Shown here in pieces: positions 1 through 7,505 of a DNA stretch of 24,792 nt (positions are counted from its first letter, which is position 1; each line of letters starts with the position of its first letter). The stretch spans positions 1-24,792 of the forward strand of contig DATKHR010000270.1 in the NCBI GenBank assembly GCA_035510155.1. Direction: 5' to 3'. Position numbers and translations under genes: made by a program. This DNA is from DATKHR01 sp035510155 (lineage in GTDB: Bacteria; Acidobacteriota; Vicinamibacteria; Vicinamibacterales; CAVVIG01). The notes below the pieces were generated by a model that worked only from the letters and a program-made list of their open reading frames with translations, was not told where the DNA came from and did not search any database.

Positions 1-1047
1 TTTCTCGCGCATCCCGAGCTGACGGCGGAGTCGCCGCACCACGCGTCGGGCAACTACGCCATTCTCGATCATGTCGCCGCGCTGCAGTGGGTGCAGAAGA
101 ACATCGCGGCCTTCGGCGGCAATCCCGCAAACGTCACGATCTTTGGCGAGTCCGCGGGCTCCTGGAGCGTGAACACCACGCAGGCGACGCCGCTCGCGAA
201 AGGCCTGTTCCACCGTGCGGTGGGAGAGAGCGGCGCGCAGTTCGCCCGCACGCGGAGCCTGGCCGACGCGGAAAAAGATGGGGCCGAGCTCGCCAAGACA
301 GTCGGCGCCGATTCGCTCAAGGCACTGCGCGCCGTGCCGGCGGAAAAGCTGGTCGCGGTTCAGACATTCCGCTCGGCGATCAACGTGGACGGGTGGGTCC
401 TGCCTGAAGACGTGCGGACGATATTTGCGCGAAAAAAGCAGAGCGACGTTCCGGTTCTCGTCGGCTCCAACGCCAACGAGTGGACGACGCTCAGCAATCC
501 GGCGGCGTTTCCGAAAACGATCGACGACTTTCAGCGGAGGATGCAGGAGCAGTTTCCCGGCCTCGGCTCGGAATTCAACGAAGTCTATCCGGTGAAGACC
601 GAGGCCGACATAGCTGGAGCGATGCTCGGCCTCGGCCGGGATACCACGTTCACGCTGGAGATGCGCACGTGGGCGCGGATGGTCACTGCCGGCGGAAAAA
701 ACGCGTTCCTGTATCAGTTCACGCATGTCCCTCCCGGACCGGAAGCGAAGTACCGCGGCGCGTACCATGCGTCTGAAATCCAGTACGTCTTCGGCAACTT
801 GAGGAATCCGGCATTCGCATACGCGGACGCCGACCGCAAGCTCTCGGACGCGATGTCGGAGTATTGGGTCAACTTCGCGAAGACGGGCAACCCTAACGGC
901 AAGGGGCTTCCGGCTTGGACCGCGTACGACGCGACAGCCGAGCCGTACCTCGATCTCGGGACACCAATCCAGGTGAAGCACCACCTGCTCAAGGCGCAGC
1001 TCGACTTTCTCGAGCTCGCCCAGCAACGCCGCAGGGCGACTGAGTAG
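1..1047 (+). CDS. Type-B carboxylesterase (5' truncated by window edge)
   Basis: This is the C-terminal 348 residues of an alpha/beta-hydrolase of the carboxylesterase type-B family, which hydrolyses ester bonds and is often secreted in bacteria. The frame is open from base 1, so the start lies outside the window. The nucleophile motif GESAGS is visible, with the serine at visible residue 51 (bases 151-153). The acidic triad member is probably the Glu of GSNANE (residue 160). The His lies in the GAYHASEIQYVFG block (residue 256), which is the family's usual histidine context. The C-terminal segment 'YWVNFAKTGNPNG' is also typical. All three catalytic residues are present, so it should be active. 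The substrate cannot be told from the sequence. It ends 77 bases before the next gene. Confidence 0.93.
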   Translation, partial: FLAHPELTAESPHHASGNYAILDHVAALQWVQKNIAAFGGNPANVTIFGESAGSWSVNTTQATPLAKGLFHRAVGESGAQFARTRSLADAEKDGAELAKTVGADSLKALRAVPAEKLVAVQTFRSAINVDGWVLPEDVRTIFARKKQSDVPVLVGSNANEWTTLSNPAAFPKTIDDFQRRMQEQFPGLGSEFNEVYPVKTEADIAGAMLGLGRDTTFTLEMRTWARMVTAGGKNAFLYQFTHVPPGPEAKYRGAYHASEIQYVFGNLRNPAFAYADADRKLSDAMSEYWVNFAKTGNPNGKGLPAWTAYDATAEPYLDLGTPIQVKHHLLKAQLDFLELAQQRRRATE

Positions 1048-1076
1048 AGCGGGAAACGTGGCGCATTCGAGCGCCC

Positions 1077-1095
1077 GGATCCGCCTCGCGGATTC
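1077..1095 (+). terminator. Possible hairpin after the carboxylesterase gene
   Basis: A perfect 6-bp stem (ATCCGC/GCGGAT, 1079-1084 with 1088-1093) has a 3-base loop and can be extended by two G-T pairs. It sits 30 bases after the esterase stop. No T-run follows directly, so it may be a weak or Rho-assisted stop signal, or chance in GC-rich DNA. Confidence 0.25.
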
Positions 1096-1124
1096 GCACG
1101 CTCCGCACTTTTGTCGGAGGGCGT

Positions 1125-2555
1125 ATGCGGCGTTTACAAGCGGCAGGCGCGGCGCTCGGGCTCGCAGTCATTGGGCTCCTCCTGGACAACCGAATCATCG
1201 CCGAGCCAAGGCGCCCCCCGGAAACGCGGGACATGGAGCTGGTTGGGTATCACGATCTGCAGGGCCGGAGTGCGTACCAGCCACTGGTGCACAGGCAGGG
1301 CGCGCGCTGGATTGCGTACGTCGGCCACCACGGGGACCTCGTACGCAATGCGCTGACGGGGAACGACGAACACAACGGTACGTCGATTCTCGACGTCACC
1401 GATCCACGGACCCCGAAGTACCTCGCGCACATTCCCGGAGAGCCAGGCAGGGCCGAAGCCGGCGGCGCGCAGATGGTCCGGGTGTGCGATGGCGCGACGC
1501 TGCCTCGCGGGGACAGGAACAAGATCTATCTGCTGCGGACCCTGGGGAACTCCGCTCAGGAAGTCTGGGACGTCACAATGCCGGACAAACCTCAGCGTCT
1601 GACAGTGATCGTCCAAGGATTGCGAGGCACGCACAAGAACTGGTGGGAATGCGACTCCGGGATTGCCTATCTCGTCTCCGGCGCGCCAGGGTGGCGGACG
1701 CCGCGAATGACGCTGATCTACGACCTGAGCGATCCCGCGCGGCCCGTGTTCATCCGCGCGTTTGGACTCCCGGGACAGCAGCCCGGCGCGTCGGGCGAGG
1801 TGCCGACCGATCTGCACGGTCCGATTTCGACCGGTCCGACGGGCAACCGTGTGTACTTCGGCTACGGGACGAGCAAAGGCGGTGTCATGCAGATCGTCGA
1901 TCGTCAAAAGCTCTTGAGCGGACCCAAAGAGCCCACGAACGAGAATCTGCTGTATCCCCAGGTTGGCAGGCTCGACTTGCCGCAAAACGTCGGCGCGCAC
2001 ACGGCTTTCCCGGTCCTCGGCGTCGAAATCCCAGAGTTCCGTCACGATAAGGAAGGCCGCATCCGGGACTTCGTCGTGATCACGGATGAGGCGGTTGCCA
2101 ACGAGTGCCTCGAGGCGAGGCAGATGGTCTGGATCGCCGACATCACCACGGAATCAAAACCCTTCGGAGTGGCGAGCTGGACAGTTCCGGAGGAGAGCGG
2201 CAACTTTTGCGGTCGCGGCGGCCGTTTCGGCACGCACTCGTCGAACGAGAATTTCACGCCGATTTACTACAAGCGCCTGATGTTCTTCGCCCACTTCAAC
2301 GCGGGGGTCCGAGCGGTCGACATCCGCGACCCGTACCATCCCAAAGAGATTGCGTATTACATCCCGGCCGTAACGGACAAGACCGAGGAACGCTGCGTGG
2401 GCTCGGGCGCCGACCGGCATTGCAAGGTCGCGATCCAGACCAACAACGTCGACGTCGACGACCGCGGGTTCATTTATGCAGCGGATCGCGCCAACACCGG
2501 CCTCCACATTCTCGCGCTTACAGGCACAGCGCGCGCGATCGCCAATTTTCAGTAG
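1125..2555 (+). CDS. LVIVD-repeat secreted beta-propeller-like protein
   Basis: This 476-residue protein carries degenerate LVIVD-type repeats, the pattern I/V-x-D-(V/L/I)-x-D-P-x-x-P. They are seen as ILDVTDPRTPKYLAHI (88-103), VWDVTMPDKPQRLTVI (147-162), IYDLSDPARPVFIRAF (198-213) and AVDIRDPYHPKEIAYY (about 396-411). Such repeats are predicted to form propeller blades in exported proteins of unknown function. The N-terminus (MRRLQAAGAALGLAVIGLLL) looks like a signal peptide or anchor. The ATG at 1125 has a strong GGAGG at 1116-1120, only four bases away. That GGAGG could pair with CTCCG at 1101-1105, a weak 5-bp hairpin. No catalytic motif was recognised, so the function is unknown. Confidence 0.85.
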   Translation: MRRLQAAGAALGLAVIGLLLDNRIIAEPRRPPETRDMELVGYHDLQGRSAYQPLVHRQGARWIAYVGHHGDLVRNALTGNDEHNGTSILDVTDPRTPKYLAHIPGEPGRAEAGGAQMVRVCDGATLPRGDRNKIYLLRTLGNSAQEVWDVTMPDKPQRLTVIVQGLRGTHKNWWECDSGIAYLVSGAPGWRTPRMTLIYDLSDPARPVFIRAFGLPGQQPGASGEVPTDLHGPISTGPTGNRVYFGYGTSKGGVMQIVDRQKLLSGPKEPTNENLLYPQVGRLDLPQNVGAHTAFPVLGVEIPEFRHDKEGRIRDFVVITDEAVANECLEARQMVWIADITTESKPFGVASWTVPEESGNFCGRGGRFGTHSSNENFTPIYYKRLMFFAHFNAGVRAVDIRDPYHPKEIAYYIPAVTDKTEERCVGSGADRHCKVAIQTNNVDVDDRGFIYAADRANTGLHILALTGTARAIANFQ

Positions 2556-2590
2556 CCTCGATGTCAGCGCTTGGAGGCAACAGCGTCCAG

Positions 2591-2947
2591 TCAGCTCTGA
2601 TAGATGACGTTCACCAGGGGCCCGGCCAGATCGAGCGAGAGCTTCGTGACGCCCGCCGCGCCACGCACAACGAGACTCCTGTTCCGGGCTTGCAGTCGGC
2701 CGGCCGCCAGCTCGATGGCGTGAAGGCCCGCGCTGCTGATGTAGTCGACCTCAGCCAAATCGAGAACAACCTGACGGCTCTCGTCGGCTGCAGCCAGGAG
2801 CGCCGCCTCCAGCGTCGATGCCTCCCGGCTGCCCAGGCGCCCAGCCGCCGAAACCACGAGCGAGCCTCCCTCGGCACGCCGAGTAATGGTCAGAAACCAT
2901 GACGCCGGCGATGGTTGCGGCCGATCCTGCCTACCCAAGCTCGACAC
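2591..2947 (-). CDS. STAS-domain anti-sigma factor antagonist
   Basis: This 118-residue protein is essentially one STAS domain (about residues 17-115). Antagonists of this family bind an anti-sigma kinase or anti-sigma factor and are switched by phosphorylation of a conserved serine. The segment VVLDLAEVDYISSAGLHAIE (60-79) is the family signature. Ser72 aligns with the phosphorylated serine of SpoIIAA/RsbV by its position before A-G-L. The start is a GTG with no good ribosome site upstream. TTG at residue 4 is an alternative. The gene is divergent from the sigma factor at 2983, with only 35 bases between start codons. No RsbW-like kinase is visible in the window, so its partner is unknown. 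The SpoIIE-type phosphatase at 11720 is of the class that dephosphorylates such proteins. Confidence 0.88.
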   Translation of the reverse strand: MSSLGRQDRPQPSPASWFLTITRRAEGGSLVVSAAGRLGSREASTLEAALLAAADESRQVVLDLAEVDYISSAGLHAIELAAGRLQARNRSLVVRGAAGVTKLSLDLAGPLVNVIYQS

Positions 2948-2982
2948 GATGAGATAAGCTTACCAACTTAGTTAGCTCTTCT
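2948..2982. promoter_or_regulatory. Short divergent control region between STAS and sigma genes
   Basis: The 35-base gap between the two GTG start codons is AT-richer than its surroundings. It must hold, or lie between, the expression signals of both genes. No convincing sigma-70 hexamers, GGAAC-type ECF -35 element or Shine-Dalgarno sequence could be picked out. Promoters may lie inside the neighbouring reading frames, or the transcripts may be nearly leaderless. Confidence 0.35.
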
Positions 2983-3555
2983 GTGTATTTACACAAGGAC
3001 TGGAAAGAGGATCGAGGCCAAGACCCCGACCAGGACGACGCTGCACAGATAGCGAGATGCCTGGCGGGCGAGCCCGAGGCGTTTGAACCGCTCGTCAAGC
3101 GCTATCAGAAGCCGCTCTTCAATGTGGCGCTGCGGCTCCTGGGCCGGTACGACGAGGCGAGCGATGCGACGCAGAACGCATTCGTCAAGGCGTATGTGCA
3201 CTTGGACAGCTTCGACCCGAGTCAGCGATTCTTTGGCTGGATCTACCGGATTCTCAAGAACGAGTGCCTCAACAGGCTTCGGTCGGCGCGGACCATGGAA
3301 CCGCTGCCGCCTCACCTCATGGCAGCCAGCGGTCCGGCAGATGCGTTGGAGAACATCGAGCGGCACACGGCTCTGCGCAATGCTCTGATGGCTCTTTCCA
3401 CAGAATACCGCGAGGTGATCGCGTTGAGGCATTTTGCTGGGCTTTCCTACGACGAAATCGGCGCCGCGCTGGGGATCCAGGCGAAAACGGTCAAGTCGCG
3501 GCTGTTTTCTGCGCGCCAGCGCCTCGCGGAAATGTTGAGCGACTGGGCGGTGTGA
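2983..3555 (+). CDS. ECF-type RNA polymerase sigma factor
   Basis: This 190-residue protein has the two-domain layout of an extracytoplasmic-function sigma factor. Region 2 spans about 38-102 and includes YQKPLFNVALRLLG and the region 2.2/2.3 stretch ATQNAFVKAYVHLDSF followed by FGWIYRILKNECLNRLR. Region 4 spans about 130-188 and includes LSTEYREVIALRHFAGLSY, then the helix-turn-helix DEIGAALGIQAKTVKSRLFSAR. It directs RNA polymerase to a dedicated promoter set. The GTG start is the only start codon between the upstream in-frame stop and the region 2 homology. No clear ribosome site is seen. The stop is two bases before the ATG of the next gene, which is probably its membrane anti-sigma factor. 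ECF group not assigned. Confidence 0.92.
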   Translation: MYLHKDWKEDRGQDPDQDDAAQIARCLAGEPEAFEPLVKRYQKPLFNVALRLLGRYDEASDATQNAFVKAYVHLDSFDPSQRFFGWIYRILKNECLNRLRSARTMEPLPPHLMAASGPADALENIERHTALRNALMALSTEYREVIALRHFAGLSYDEIGAALGIQAKTVKSRLFSARQRLAEMLSDWAV

Positions 3556-3557
3556 CG

Positions 3558-4508
3558 ATGTCAGATCGAAGAACGACGAATGGGGATCGGAACTGGGATG
3601 AGCACGGCTGGGTCTCGCGGCTGCTCGACGGGCTGGGCGATGTGGAGCCTCCTCGCGATCTGACGCGGCGAATCATGGCGCAAATAGCCGAGGAATACAC
3701 ATACCTGTGGCCGTCGTGGCGCGCGGGCGGAGGACAGACAATGGTCAGAAGTATCTTCTGGGGCGTAGCGGCCGTAGCCGCCGTAGTGCTCATTTCGTTT
3801 GCCGTCACGGGCTATCCGCCGGTTAGTAAAGGGATCGAAGGAACCATCGGGGCTGCCAAGCGGTACCAGGCTTCGCAGATCCAGAATGACGACGTCAAGC
3901 TCCAGGATCCCGAGTTGCAGGCGTTTTTTCAGAGCGACGCGTTTCACAAGCTGACGACCGACAAGGCCGCCCGTGAGGCCATAACGAGCAAGGAATTCCG
4001 TCAGGCGGTCGCCGACCCGGCGGTTCGAGCCGCACTGGCGGTCCCCGCCATTCAGCAAGCGCTCGCCAACCCAGCGATCCAGCAAGCGCTCAGCAATTCG
4101 GCGGTCGCTCAGGCTCTCGCCAATCAGGCCGTTCAGGAGGCCTTGATGAGTAAGGCGGTCCAGGAGGCGCTCGCGATCCAGGGCATTCAAGGCGTCCAGG
4201 CGGCGCTCGCCATCCAGTCAGTGCAGGAGGCGCTCGCACATCAACCGGCGGCAGTTCAGGCCGCAATAGCGAGCCAGGCGTTCCAATCCGCGCTGGCCAG
4301 CCGGGCCTTCCAGACGGCGTTGGCGAATCAGGCGTTTCTGGCGGCCCTGTCCAGCCAGGCGTTCCAGGCCGCACTGGCGACGCCCGCGTTCATGCACGCC
4401 GTTGGAAGCACCGCGTTCGTGCAGGCGCTCTCGAGCGCAGCGTTCGTGAATGCGCTATCAAGCTCAGCGGTGACGCAGGCGCTCGCGGCGCAATCGCTGT
4501 CGCAGTAA
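3558..4508 (+). CDS. Putative membrane anti-sigma factor with nonapeptide-repeat tail
   Basis: A 316-residue protein with three parts. Residues 1-58 are a soluble N-terminus containing PPRDLTRRIMAQIAEE (31-46), a helix style common in anti-sigma factors. There are no Cys residues, so it is not a zinc (ZAS) anti-sigma domain. Residues 62-83 are one hydrophobic membrane helix. Residues 119-312 are about 21 tandem nine-residue units of consensus A-(I/V/F)-Q-x-A-L-x-x-x, such as AIQQALANP, AFQTALANQ and AFVNALSSS. One unit is 12 and one 11 residues long. With an N-in topology the repeats would be outside the inner membrane. The ATG lies two bases after the sigma stop, so translation is probably coupled. 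Longer upstream in-frame extension only overlaps the sigma gene. The anti-sigma role is inferred from position and topology. The repeat function is unknown. Confidence 0.75.
   Translation: MSDRRTTNGDRNWDEHGWVSRLLDGLGDVEPPRDLTRRIMAQIAEEYTYLWPSWRAGGGQTMVRSIFWGVAAVAAVVLISFAVTGYPPVSKGIEGTIGAAKRYQASQIQNDDVKLQDPELQAFFQSDAFHKLTTDKAAREAITSKEFRQAVADPAVRAALAVPAIQQALANPAIQQALSNSAVAQALANQAVQEALMSKAVQEALAIQGIQGVQAALAIQSVQEALAHQPAAVQAAIASQAFQSALASRAFQTALANQAFLAALSSQAFQAALATPAFMHAVGSTAFVQALSSAAFVNALSSSAVTQALAAQSLSQ
3912..4493 (+). repeat. Coding array of about 21 diverged 27-bp (9-residue) units
   Basis: Within the preceding gene, the units follow one another with no spacer and are conserved mainly in protein (alanine at 1 and 5, Q often at 3, L/I at 6, turn-forming N/S/P at 7-9). 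The DNA of the units differs at many codon positions, so this is an old array under protein-level constraint rather than a recent expansion. The first four units are the most degenerate. Later units shift from A-I/V-Q to A-F-Q/V. Confidence 0.85.
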
Positions 4509-4530
4509 TTGATGTCCAGGCGCTAGCTCG

Positions 4531-7500
4531 GTGGCGTTCGGTCGTATCCTGCGGCAGTTTCACGCCGCGCTCCTCACTACTCTGGTCGTGCTCGTCGTCG
4601 TGTTCGGCAACGCGATGACGAGCTTCGCGCAGCTCACCTCGATCGAGACGACCGACCTCGACCTCGCCTACTTGGAGCCCACGCAATCGTTTCTTGCCCC
4701 CCATGTCGGCCGCTCGTTCGAAAACTCGCTCGCGTTTCAGCGAAAGATCTTCGACTTCACGCCGTCTGAGAAAATTACCGTTCTCCTGACGGACTTCGCC
4801 GACTTCGGCAACGCCGGCGCCGAGTCGGTGCCGCGCAACCTGGTGACCGTCAAGATTGCGCCGCTCAGCTTCGCATTCGAGACCTTCACCGCAAACGAGC
4901 GGATGAATTACCTGATGAACCACGAGCTGGTTCATGTGGCAACCTCGGATGGTGCCGCAGGTCCCGATCGACTGTTTCGCCGGCTGTTCTTCGGCAAAGT
5001 CGCCCCGTCTGCCGAGCACCCCGAGTCGATCGGCTACTTCTACGTGACGAGCCCCAGAAGGGCGGCGCCGCGGTGGTATCTGGAGGGAATTGCCGTCTTC
5101 CTCGACACGTGGATGGCCGGAGGGCTTGGGAGGGCACAAGGGCCGTACGATGAGATGGTCTTCCGGTCGATGGTAAGGGACGGCAGCACTTTCTATGACC
5201 CTCTCGGCCTCTCGTCGGAATTGACGAAGACCGATTTCCGGCTCGAAGCAAACTCGTATCTGTACGGCGCTCGGTTCATGGATTATCTCGCCTACACCTA
5301 CTCGCCCGAGTCGCTCATTCGGTGGGCGTCGCGAACGCGGGGCAGCCGCGCGTATTACTCCGCGCAGTTCCGCCGGGTGTACGGCATGTCGCTCGAGCGC
5401 GCCTGGTCGGACTGGGTCGATTTCGAACGCAGGTTCCAGAATGCGAACCTCGCGGCAATCCGTCAATATCCCACGACGCCTTACAAAGACGTCTCGCACC
5501 GCGCGCTCGGCTCGTTGTCTCGCGCGTATCTCGACCGGGAGGCCGGAAAGCTGTACGTGGGCTTGAACTATCCCGGGACGCTTGGCTACATCGGGGCGAT
5601 TTCGGTCGAGGATGGGTCGATCGAAAACTTGCACGATATCAAGCAGCCGCGCTCATACACTGTGACATCGCTCGCCTACGACGCTGCCAATCGCACGCTG
5701 TTCTATACGGCTGACAATACGGCGTGGCGCGACCTGATGGCGCTCGACATCAGGACGAAGCAGGCGCGGATGCTGCTGAAAGATGCGCGCATCGGCGAGC
5801 TGGTGTTCGACAGGAGCGACCGATCGCTGTGGGGCGTGCGCGTGCTGAACGGCATCTGCACACTCGTGCGGGTGCCGTATCCGTACCACGACTGGCAGTC
5901 GGTCTACTCGTGGCCATATGGAGAAACCGCGTACGACCTCGATATATCCGGCGACGGAAGGCTGTTATCGGCGGCGGTCGGTGAAATCAATGGGCGGCAG
6001 ACCCTTCGGGTGATGGAGACGAGTCGTCTCCTTGCGGACGACCCGGCTCCCACGGCGCAGTTCGATTTCGGGTCGGCCATTCCGGAGAACTTCGTTTTTT
6101 CGGCCGACGGCCGGTACCTTTACGGCAGCTCGTATTACACGGGTGTGTCGAATATCTTCCGGTACGAGTTGAATACCGGCAAGATAGAGACGCTCACGAA
6201 CGCCGAGACCGGCTTCTTCGAACCGATCGAGCTTGGAGACGGCTCGCTCATTGTCTTCCGGTACACCGGGGCGGGATTCGTGCCGTCGATTATCAACGTC
6301 ACGCCGCTCGAGGACGTGAGTGCCATCGCGTTTCTCGGCCAGCAAATCGTCGAGAAGCATCCCGTGCTCGCGACCTGGAACGTGGGCTCGCCCGCGTCGG
6401 TCCCGATCGAGTCGATGATCACGAAGAAGGCGCCATACCAGCCGCTCAAGCGGCTGCGCGTGGAATCGGTCTATCCGGTGGTCGCCGGCTACAAGGACAG
6501 CGTGGCGTATGGCTTCAATGTCGCGCTCTCCGACCCCGTCCAACTCAACAGCGCAACCTTTACGGCGGCCTATTCGCCAGACGCGACCCTTCCGACCGAC
6601 GAACGCCTCCACCTGCGCGCCGCGTACCGGCGATACGACTGGACGGCCGTTGCGAGTCTGAACGAGGCCAATTTTTACGATCTCTTCGGACCGACGAAAA
6701 CGAGCCGGCGCGGCTATTCGCTTGGGCTCGGCCATACATCTGTTCTCGTCTTCGACGAGCCGCGGCATATGGATCTGCAACTGTCCGGACGCGTGGCGGG
6801 CAACCTCGATCAGCTGCCGGAATTCCAGAACGTGTTCGTCAAAGTGGATCGTCTCTTTTCGCTGGCCGCCTCCCTCTCCTACACGGACGCCCACGGCTCG
6901 CTTGGCAGCGTGGACGATGAGAAGGGACAGCGCTGGACTGCCGTCGTGCGCCTGGACGATGCCAACTCGTCGGCGTACACGAAGGTGTACGCGACCTACG
7001 ATCGGGGATTCGCGCTTCCGATAGGTCATTCGTCGATCTGGGTCCGAAATGCTGCGGGGGCGTCGCCCCAGAATCGCGACGAACCGTTTGCGAACTTCTA
7101 TTTCGGCGCGTTTGGCAACAATTATGTCGACCGAGGCGACGAGAAGCGCTACCGGGAGTATTACGCTTTTCCCGGTGCCCCGCTCAACGGGATCAGCGGC
7201 CGGAATTTCGGCAAGTCCACGATCGAGTGGAATCTTCCTCCGCTTCGATTTCGGCGCGCGGGAACGCCCGGTTTCTACGCGACCTGGATGCGACCCGCTC
7301 TGTTTGCCGGCGGCCTTGTCACGAACCTTGACGCATCCGATGTCCGCCGCGTCGCGGGTGACGTTGGCGGACAGCTCGACTTCCGGTTGACCGTGCTGTC
7401 GAATCTCGACATGACGCTATCGGCCGGTGCTGCGTCAGTCGTGGAGCAGGGCGGCGCTTCACATCGGGAGTTCATGGTTTCCCTCAAGGTGCTCCGCTAG
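4531..7500 (+). CDS. Secreted HEXXH metallopeptidase with propeller and outer-membrane-barrel-like C-terminus
   Basis: This 989-residue protein starts with a signal peptide (residues 9-33, ending in SFAQ). A peptidase-MA-like domain follows, with HELVH at 131-135 supplying two zinc ligands and the catalytic Glu. The RWYLEGIAVFLDTW block places the likely third ligand at Glu185 (gluzincin pattern). Residues about 320-620 contain repeated strand segments with DGR turns, resembling a TolB/WD-like beta-propeller. From about 645 to the end, alternating strands with many Y/F/R residues suggest an outer-membrane beta-barrel, although the protein ends in LKVLR rather than an aromatic residue. The GTG start gives the signal peptide; an ATG at 4512 hits a stop at once. 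It follows the repeat protein by 22 bases and precedes the PrsW gene by 5, so it is operonic. Substrate unknown. Confidence 0.82.
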   Translation: MAFGRILRQFHAALLTTLVVLVVVFGNAMTSFAQLTSIETTDLDLAYLEPTQSFLAPHVGRSFENSLAFQRKIFDFTPSEKITVLLTDFADFGNAGAESVPRNLVTVKIAPLSFAFETFTANERMNYLMNHELVHVATSDGAAGPDRLFRRLFFGKVAPSAEHPESIGYFYVTSPRRAAPRWYLEGIAVFLDTWMAGGLGRAQGPYDEMVFRSMVRDGSTFYDPLGLSSELTKTDFRLEANSYLYGARFMDYLAYTYSPESLIRWASRTRGSRAYYSAQFRRVYGMSLERAWSDWVDFERRFQNANLAAIRQYPTTPYKDVSHRALGSLSRAYLDREAGKLYVGLNYPGTLGYIGAISVEDGSIENLHDIKQPRSYTVTSLAYDAANRTLFYTADNTAWRDLMALDIRTKQARMLLKDARIGELVFDRSDRSLWGVRVLNGICTLVRVPYPYHDWQSVYSWPYGETAYDLDISGDGRLLSAAVGEINGRQTLRVMETSRLLADDPAPTAQFDFGSAIPENFVFSADGRYLYGSSYYTGVSNIFRYELNTGKIETLTNAETGFFEPIELGDGSLIVFRYTGAGFVPSIINVTPLEDVSAIAFLGQQIVEKHPVLATWNVGSPASVPIESMITKKAPYQPLKRLRVESVYPVVAGYKDSVAYGFNVALSDPVQLNSATFTAAYSPDATLPTDERLHLRAAYRRYDWTAVASLNEANFYDLFGPTKTSRRGYSLGLGHTSVLVFDEPRHMDLQLSGRVAGNLDQLPEFQNVFVKVDRLFSLAASLSYTDAHGSLGSVDDEKGQRWTAVVRLDDANSSAYTKVYATYDRGFALPIGHSSIWVRNAAGASPQNRDEPFANFYFGAFGNNYVDRGDEKRYREYYAFPGAPLNGISGRNFGKSTIEWNLPPLRFRRAGTPGFYATWMRPALFAGGLVTNLDASDVRRVAGDVGGQLDFRLTVLSNLDMTLSAGAASVVEQGGASHREFMVSLKVLR

Positions 7501-7505
7501 GGGTC

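Noticed and set aside
1134..2045. 303-codon open frame on the minus strand
   Set aside because: It is the antisense shadow of the LVIVD-repeat gene.
3912..4493. Possible CRISPR or DNA satellite array from the 27-bp period
   Set aside because: Units are contiguous, in frame, diverged in DNA and conserved in protein. There are no spacers.
4390..5634. 414-codon open frame on the minus strand
   Set aside because: It lies antisense to the repeat protein and metallopeptidase genes, has Arg-rich composition with no recognisable motif, and reflects the GC-rich codon pattern.
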